From Phytoseiulus persimilis (Eukaryota > Arthropoda > Arachnida > Mesostigmata > Phytoseiidae), in the NCBI GenBank assembly GCA_037576195.1, contig CM075103.1, positions 1,302,001 to 1,366,000 on the forward strand: DNA of 64,000 nt, read 5' to 3'. Below, in pieces: positions 57,191-64,000 of this stretch. The notes below the pieces were generated by a model. It saw nothing but the letters and a program-made list of their open reading frames with translations, made no database searches and was not told where the DNA came from. Position 1 is the stretch's first letter; every line of letters starts with the position of its first letter. The translations under genes were made by a program, and so were the position numbers.

Positions 57191-58343
57191 TGTAGACCGG
57201 CACCCAGGACCAATCGGCGTCACGGTTTTTTCTCCTTCTTACTTTTGCAAATCCTGGCATTCAGTGAGGGGATACTCCGCGACCCAAATGATCTGCGAGT
57301 TGCTGGTGAACTTCTTCGAGAGATGTGCCTGGAGAAGTGGGCGTACCTGCCCGGGCGTACTGACGCACAGAGACAGCTCCTGTATTCTTGGGGAATTCAG
57401 CCGCTGGTCATTCACAATCGAAAGCACTTGTCCCGGGAACCAGTACCTTTTCTCAGTGCCGCGGGTTCTTCTCAGCGACTCCGCGTATTGCTTCGACCGA
57501 AAAAAGAGGTTTTCCGAGTTTTTGATTCGCTCATTCTCTCAGCCTGGTCCCCAAGCTCTCATCTCGCCTGATCGAGCTCACCGGATTAAATTAGAGATCT
57601 ACTCCGTGGACTCTGCCCCGGCCGCTAGTTATCGGGGTCTCTGGATGATGAAGTACGTACTTATCTTGCTCTCTGCATGTCATGTAGAACCTGATCTTCG
57701 CCCAAGCAGCCAAAACGTTTCGACAGCCCTCCTGCCCGACCTGAAGTCCTTTATCTAGCCATGCCGCACCAGAACGATTATATTGCTACGTTATCGAGGC
57801 GAAGTCGGTTTTTGTCTGGACACGGCCTCCTTTCACTTGGTTCACGCGCTCCTGACAACAAGCTGGATTGTGTCGACCTGCGCTGTCTTAATTTGGGCTC
57901 CGGACGCCAGAATAGTTGGGAGATATCATCCGAGGTGCATTCTTCATGCGCGAATGAGATCAAGAAGAAGCGCTTCGCCCTGATGAATTCGTGGCGGGTG
58001 GAGGAGCACTTCGATAATAAAGCTCGTATTCGCGGGAAGATCTGTGAAGTCAATGTGATGTTCCCCACGACCGGAGGAGTCGCGCTAGCGGCAAGGCTCT
58101 ATGATGCCAAGGTATAACTCCTGCAACAGATGGGCGTTTCGATGCACTTCAATCATTGATGTCGGAAATGGGGAGAACGTCTTCCCGTCAGCAACGTCAC
58201 AAACCTGAACCTGATCACGCTCAAACACAAGAAAAATCCGACTCGATTTTTTTTTCCTCCTTGGAAATTCTCATTCATCATGAGTGACATCAGTGTGAAG
58301 CTGAATGCTTATAACACCTTACACCACCTCCCCCCCGCCCCCA
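57191..58343. other. Stretch with unassigned plus-strand open frames
   Basis: Frames at 57245-57571 and 57761-58117 have some protein-like text (GILRDPNDLRVAGELLREM; ANEIKKKRFALMNSWRVEEH), but no family, signal peptide or splice model could be fixed. They may be further transposon remains. Confidence 0.3.
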
Positions 58344-58512
58344 AAAAAAACTCTTCGATAATATTGGGAAGGTTGGATTGAATACCACTTCGATGGACGG
58401 AATTGTTCCGCAAAGATTCAGGAAAATCCTCGCAGGTTTGAAAACCACGCTGATTGCGTCATGAAGAACTCGCGACGATGATCATCGTCATCACATCCTC
58501 GGCCCGCCCCCT
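58344..58512 (+). pseudogene. Solo zinc-finger 3' end fragment (inverted copy of 48848-49022)
   Basis: On the plus strand it reads IEYHFDGRNCSAKIQENPRRFENHADCVMKNSRR-like text over 58377-58480, the same as the 3' end of the minus-strand zinc-finger pseudogene at 48.9 kb. Here it retains a Cys (NCSAKI) that is lost there. No fingers precede it. Short C- and A-runs flank it on both sides. Confidence 0.75.
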
Positions 58513-59147
58513 AAAAAAAAGCTGGGTACGCCCTCGACTCGCGAACTGCCGCGCTGTTTCCCTCTGAATCTCGGATGAGAGCCTTTGGGAAAGGACGCCT
58601 GTTCGTCCCCAGAAGCGATCTCGATGCGGCGCCCCAGGTCCTTGAGGAAACCCTCGGTGGATGACCAAACGACGCCAAGCGTCTCAAGATGCGAAACTGG
58701 CCCGAGAGTTATGAGAACCATTCCAAGAGTGGTCGCCGGCGTTTTCGTCGCTCGAGCATCTCGACAGGTAGAACGAAGAATTTGCTGGCCCTTCGCTAAT
58801 ACAATCGCAACTCTCACGGTCTATGAATGAGAACTCTCAAGCCTGCCGTGCCCCGGCGATTCGCTCCGAATCGATCGACTCTCAACCCGCGGCAGAAGCC
58901 GGAAAGGCAACCTGAGTGACGGACCCTTGCTATGCAGAAGAGGTTCCCAAACACAGCTGAATAATCGGGGGGCGGAGTAGAACGCGGCCACGAATTGGAG
59001 GCTCTCGAGGGAGATCGAGAAGGCGGAACCCGAAGAGTAATCAGCTTGAAATTTATTCCACATCGCGCGCCGCGTGTGCTCCTTCCATTGAGCTCCTCGG
59101 GCGATCTGAAGCATCGATTTTGCTGGAGATTCCAGCGTGGGAATCAT
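58513..59147 (-). other. Unassigned minus-strand open region
   Basis: One frame is open from 59147 to 58491 except for a single TAG at about 58821. It includes IARGAQWKEHTRRAMWNKFQ and VSHLETLGVVWSSTEGFLKD. This could be decayed coding sequence or a distant 3' exon of the ZNFX1-like gene upstream on the same strand; I could not match it to either. Confidence 0.3.
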
Positions 59148-59298
59148 CGCTCACCGGACAATTTAGACACCGTTTCTGCGAAAGCATGCGATTAGTGCAG
59201 TTACAGGGATGAGGCTGATTCCGGTTCTTATGGTGATACTCAAAGAGGGTGCCTGTACCGCACTTCCACGTCTGCTGTAGGCAACGGGGTGTCGCCGC

Positions 59299-60030
59299 CG
59301 ATTCAGCCGGAATTGAGCGGAGGCCGTATCGATTTGTGCGAGAAGCTCATTTGAGCGACCGCCTGATTTGAGAGACCAGCTGATTCAAGCGAGGAGCTGA
59401 TTTGAGCGAGAAATCGATTTAAGCGGACGACGGATCTGAGCGACACGTGGAATGGGATCTGTGGTGCGTTGCTATGAGGTGTGGCACGGACGTCAGCAAC
59501 GTCACGACGCTCCTCGATGGTTGATGGTGGTGTTCATTAGCGATATGTAGGACCGGCGGGAAGTTAGTGAACGTCGAGCGCTCCTGCCCTCAGGCCGAAC
59601 ATTGCTTTCTGAGGCCATGAAAAACTATGTCCTGTAAGTATGGACGCTCTCTGAGCTCCGTGGCCCCCCTCTTGAGCAATGACTTCGAGAGCCGCGGAGC
59701 TGGATCGCGTAGCGGGAAATCGCCTATGTATCTTCCTGGTTCTCCGGGCTCATTGCTTTCAGGTGCTTGCCAACGGGGGCCGCTCGCTACGCTCGCGGCT
59801 GATCCAGACTCTGGCCTGCTCGGTCGCCGGAGATGACAGAAACGCAACGAATGAGTTGATTCGAACCAAATTGGTACCTGCTCAACGGCTGTTCCCGCTT
59901 GAATGCGGCGTCCGCCAAAATCGGCTGCTCGCCCAAATTGAACCTCCGCTAAAATCGAGCTGTCGCTCAAATTCGACTCCCGCTCAAATCCGGCCTCCGC
60001 TCGAATCTGCTTCCGCTCAATTCAATGGTG
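59299..60030. mobile_element. Foldback element with ends made of 17-bp tandem repeats
   Basis: Array 1 (59299-59450) holds about eight direct copies of a 17-base unit such as GATTTGAGCGACCGCCT. Array 2 (59895-60030) holds about eight copies of its reverse complement, such as CGCTCAAATCCGGCCTC. The flanks also mirror each other (GTCGCCGCCGATTCAG on the left, GTGACCGTCGCCGCC on the right). Inverted ends built from short tandem repeats are the hallmark of foldback elements. The 445-base middle has no convincing gene. Confidence 0.75.
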
Positions 60031-60924
60031 ACCGTCGCCGCCAGAGGAGTTTGGGAACTACGGGGCTACTGTTTGAGCGACGGTTGAATACTTACGTCTA
60101 CTTCGGTTGAAAGAACGTGATTTTTCTCACATATCGCCCATTTATCAGCTCGGACGGGTTCGCTGAGCGATGATTTTGGACGCAATCCTTGAGCGACCTG
60201 CGAGGAGCAGAGAAGTTTGCTAAAAAGGTTTCATGGAGGTTTGATCCTCTGACGTAGGCTACCATCAAGCAGCCCGATCGTCAAGAAGGTCAGGATTTTT
60301 CAGGACGCTCAGGAGCTGAGGTACTCTCGAATCAGGTTATCAACAGGTGGCAGGGACAGGCAATCGTTAGAGAAAAGCATGCCCGAGAACGGTCGAGGCG
60401 AATGTCGATGGGGTGATCAGGGCCTATCTACATGTGATTCATTCCCCAAGGAAAGTCCCATACGCTTGCCATTCTCATTCGGATGAACTGCTAAGAGCAA
60501 GACGCGCCCTCACCTTCTCCCTGGAGGGAATTCTTCCCGAGAAGTTTCCAAGATAAGTTCCAAGTCCCAACCCTCACCCGCCAGGCTTTAACAGCAGCGG
60601 CGTAACCCGGCAGAGTGACTTTTGAGCCGGAGCTCGGAAATTTTGAAGGATGCGGCCCGTCCAAACTTCGCCGACATCGGAAGCCAAACAGGAAGGAACG
60701 CGTGGAAGGAGCCAGATTTCGCCTCCCCAACTCGTGCTTGGAGCTATCTGCCCCCCTCGTCCCCTATCTCATTCAACCCCCAGCTCAGCACTTGGGTTTG
60801 GCCCCACAGTTTGAGAGCCATGGCTCTCGAGCTCCCAAGAGATTCACTATGGCTCTAACAGGAGTCCACGAAAAAAGTTGGGCGGTTTCCCACTAGGCCT
60901 GTGAGTTATAAAGGCCGTTCTCAC
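60031..60924. other. Stretch downstream of the last recognised ZNFX1-like exon
   Basis: It probably includes intron and further 3' exons of the ZNFX1-like gene (minus strand), since the exon ending at 60925 has a good donor. I could not locate the next exon. Confidence 0.35.
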
Positions 60925-63900
60925 CCTTTCTCTGTTGACTGCGACCACGTAGTCAGACAGAAGCTGCAGCTGGAGTTCCTCCGAATGGATAATTTCTGAG
61001 AGTCGACGGGTTAGAGGGCCGACATCCGCTGTTTCTTCCTTCATCAGCTGAGCGAAGACAGAATCATTGAATTATCAATTATCGATTGAAGTTCAAATTC
61101 ACGATCGTGGAAGTCAAATCAAGCTCACAGTGAAGACTGCGTGCAAGTAGTCAAGCACGAAGCGGGAAGGAGTTCTTCTTGAGTCGTGTATTTTGTCCAA
61201 GAGTCTGGTGGTTTTGATCTTCGTCTGATTTTTTCTGTGCAAGTCCTCAGAGCTTTGCTCAACGGTGCTCCGATGTGACTGACATTCTTTGAAGAGTTTC
61301 TGATGCGCTTCCCTCATTTCGTTCAGGTCACCAAAAACTCGTGTGTAGACTTCGCGCATGTTGAGTCGGATCCGCTCCAGCAGCCTGTGATACCTCTTCG
61401 TCAGCCTCACTTGAGCGGAGCAGTCCTGTACTGGACATTTTGGGAAGCTCAATTGGTTGTTGTGCTTTTGCATGTAGTCATCCAACCAGGAGACTTCGAA
61501 CACGTGCCCACATGGCAGCTTGATGAAACGTGCCGCTTTCAGTTTGACGCCCCGGGGTAGAACGGCTGTGTTCATGGCCCCTACATCACAAGAGCTACAA
61601 ACACAGAGCTCAGAGCAAAGACCGACGCATTTGTGGGGTCCTCCCACCGGTTTCCTGTTCCGACCCCTGTCCTTACGAGGCGCTCCACAAGGTAATATTC
61701 TGTGACAGTTCGAATCACAGGAACAGTGACAGTCAGCACAGTTCACCGCATCGCATTTGACGTGCGCACAGTGTTGAGGTCTCTTGTTGCAAGGTTCGTG
61801 AATCGATGAGAGGCACTCGGTTACTTTGGAGCCGTGGGGACACCAGAGCTTCTCTTTCACAAGGCACGGGTTGCACTGAGAATGGCAGCCCGAGAAGCAT
61901 CTGTGGCCGCAGAACAGCGTTTTATCGCACTTCCTTGAGCACTTCCGATGGAATCCATCCCCAGAACCAGCACAGCAAGTTCCTGTGAAAGTTAAAAGCT
62001 CGGATTTTCATTCTAGCCCCACTTGACCAAAACCGGTGAAGGTGAGCCCCGTTATCCAATGAAAGCTCAACTAACCTGCGCATAGATGTTGGCACTGCAG
62101 AATTTCATCGCACTTTGCGGTGCAGCGGTCCTGAATGAACTTGACATCTTCTTTCATGCTACAAGGCGTGACGACTTCGTGACCACATAATGATTTAACT
62201 GTTACTTTCTCGACACATGGTTCGTTTGTGTTACACTTGCGAGTGCGCTGATGACCGCAGACGAGCGTTTCTTCGATCAGTGTTTGGCACATTTTTTGAA
62301 GATCTTCGCTCGAGGAGCCTGTTTTCTGCTTGCATTGGACGTTCAGTTTGTGTCCACAAGACAGAATGGACTCCACCAGCTTTTTGCATTCAGCGGAGAG
62401 ATGGTCAATATCCAGGTTCCGTGTCTGTTTGCATAGTCTCATGACTTCGTGACCGCAAGGTAGTGCGACAGGGATTTTCGTCCCGCAATGCGCGTCCTCT
62501 GTCCCAGATCTCGCAATCGGGCATTTCACGGTAAAGCTGTGCCCGGACGAACAAATCACTTCCGTTGGTTTCTTACACGTGTCCGACTCTGAGAGTGCTG
62601 ATCCTTGCTCTCGACACGGTACCATATTCGTGTGTCCACAGGGCAGCTGCACCTCGACTCCGGTGTCGCAAGCGCTCCGCAAGCTATTTTCATTCTCGCT
62701 ATCGCGGCAGACCACTCGGACGACGTGACCACACGGAGACTTGGCATCAACGAACTCCATACAGCGCCCACACCGCTCGTGACACTTTTTATTACATCGA
62801 TGCGCTCCGCATGGCATAAAGCGCTCACATGGTTCACCACACAGAAACTTGTCGATTGGATCGCAGCACCTGGCAAACGGAAGCACCGTGAAAAACAGAA
62901 AGCTTCAAAACGTTGTTTACGCATTAGAGCTTCCAACTTTGAATGATACGAAGGATTACTCACGGGAACTCTGCGGTGTGAGTGCACCTCAACAGAGACT
63001 TCTTCACCACGACTCTGCACTTGGTCGATTCAGGAGGCACGTGACACCTTCGAAGCAACAGATACTCGGTTTGAAGGCTTCCATGAAATAGTTATTGGCA
63101 TCAAGAGATTTTCGCAAATTCATCGTGATAGCAGGCGGTCTGAAACGAACTCGAGGTTGGCGTCGTGACCGCAAGGCCGGAGCTTCCTGACCCTAGTGTG
63201 GCAGGGTCCACACTCAAGATGACATTCCCGAGCGCAAGGATGACCACAAGGACGCTCACGTTGGCATTCCCGACGGCATCTGTAACATGTGGAAAGGCGC
63301 TCATTTCCCCTCAAATCAAAAAGATAACAAGCTCGGAAGATTCGACAGAAGGCTGGGTTAACGTAGCAACAATGCTCACAAGAATTCCGCATGGTCCGCA
63401 TCCAATTTGTGGCAGGTTTTTGGACAGGTGTGACCACAATTGAGACGGAGTCCACACGGTTGCGAGCAGCCGCCATCGGAGAATTTGTCGAAGTCACTCG
63501 GGGTGGACGCCAGCAAACGTTTATCATGGATGTCGCAAAACAGTTCCAGACCTGAGTGTTGATTCAGAGTTATATTGTGGACAGCGTTCGCCGCTCGGAA
63601 GTTCTATCGAGAGCCATTCCCGGTCTCACCTTTGTTGACAGAACTTCCGTCGAGCAGAGTCCTGGAGATGTTCTCCCATGTCCTGGAAGCCTGAGCGAGC
63701 ATCGCTATATTGCCGATGCAATAAAAGCCTTTCTTAGCTCTTGAGAGCGCAACGCAAACCCGGTTATCTTTCGAGAGGAATCCAATTTTTTGGTCCTCGT
63801 TGCTACGGACGAAGGAAGCGATTACGATATCGCTTTCTTCTCCTTGATAATTGTCGACCGTGGTGATTCGGATACCTGGAGAATCGAGAGAGGATAAGAT

Positions 63901-64000
63901 CGATCGCGCGTGCCACGGAACGGAGACAGGAATACGCAGATGTCTGATTAGGTGTGCTCACCAACCTTCAAACATCGATATTGGCAGCCCTTGCTTCACG
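60925..64000 (-). CDS. ZNFX1: ZNFX1-like protein (SF1 helicase with NFX1-type zinc fingers), partial at both ends
   Basis: Large cytoplasmic RNA helicase/zinc-finger protein; ZNFX1 relatives act in antiviral sensing in vertebrates and in small-RNA inheritance in nematodes. Exons with matching phases: 63943-63630, 63551-63380, 63279-63147, 63064-62964, 62869-62076, 61982-61129 and 61047-60925. The first holds helicase motifs V and VI (TTVDNYQGEESDIVIASF, NRVCVALSRAKKGFYCIGN). The next begins the ZNFX1-typical FSDGGCSQPCGLRLNCGHTC. Then come many Cys/His units (RPCGHPCARECHLECGPC, LPCGHTNMVPC, LPCGHEVMRLC, LSCGHKLNVQC, LVCGHQRTRKC, FCGHRCFSGCHSQCNPC). The exon at 61982-61129 ends the finger region with a Cys-poor helical part (RLLERIRLNMREV). 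Motifs I-IV lie beyond the right edge; the sequence right of 63943 looks like intron ending in CTAATCAG. The true 3' end is left of 60925 and not found. Confidence 0.88.

Noticed and set aside
57264-58117. Plus-strand frames as a gene
   Set aside because: No start context, splice model, domain or homology that I can recognise. Kept only as an unassigned stretch.
63944-64000. An exon at the right edge reading VKQGLPISMFEG
   Set aside because: Joining it to the helicase exon needs a 17-base intron, and the text does not match the expected helicase order. It fits better as intron ending in CTAATCAG.

Overview
The window reads as nuclear DNA of a compact arthropod genome. Genes have short introns with GT/AG ends, TATA-box promoters, AATAAA signals and balanced base composition. 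CCT4, the KEOPS subunit TPRKB, an EAAT-type glutamate transporter, an SLC46-like carrier, a ZNFX1-type helicase/zinc-finger protein and glycine-, histidine- and Gln/Tyr-rich secreted or cuticular proteins suggest a chelicerate. A mesostigmatid (phytoseiid-like) mite is my best guess; this is inference, not proof. One undetermined base (33730) marks an assembly join.

Layout. (1) 1-24.4 kb: a minus-strand glutamate transporter gene in at least five exons. Its largest intron (1715-18612) carries five plus-strand genes: CCT4, TPRKB, two small His-rich secreted proteins and a 539-residue Gln/Tyr-rich secreted protein. A small minus-strand secreted protein lies at the left edge. (2) 24.4-33.7 kb: mostly non-coding, with a foldback-type element (28.15-29.29 kb), a glycine-rich secreted protein gene, and an SLC46-like transporter whose 5' end is lost at the N. 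(3) 33.7-41 kb: repeats. There are large arrays of a 45-bp minisatellite, a 0.43-kb duplication, a foldback element, a decayed transposon-derived reading frame and a dead Tc1/mariner transposase. (4) 41.8-46.2 kb: two tandem paralogous five-exon genes for secreted 191-residue, six-cysteine proteins that I do not recognise, plus a possible third unrelated gene. None of the five-exon structure is visible as long ORFs; I rebuilt it from splice sites, phase and paralogy. (5) 46.2-60 kb: a decayed tandem segmental duplication (C2H2 zinc-finger pseudogene, PIF/Harbinger-like transposase fragment, conserved tail), a second copy of the foldback family, an inverted fragment of a zinc-finger 3' end, and an element whose ends are inverted arrays of a 17-bp repeat. 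(6) 60.9-64 kb: minus-strand ZNFX1-like gene, helicase C-terminus followed by NFX1-type zinc fingers, running off the right edge.

The genes do not form an operon or pathway. The most novel items are the pair of secreted paralogs at 41.9-45.6 kb, the antisense nesting of five genes in one transporter intron, and the three independent foldback-like element families.
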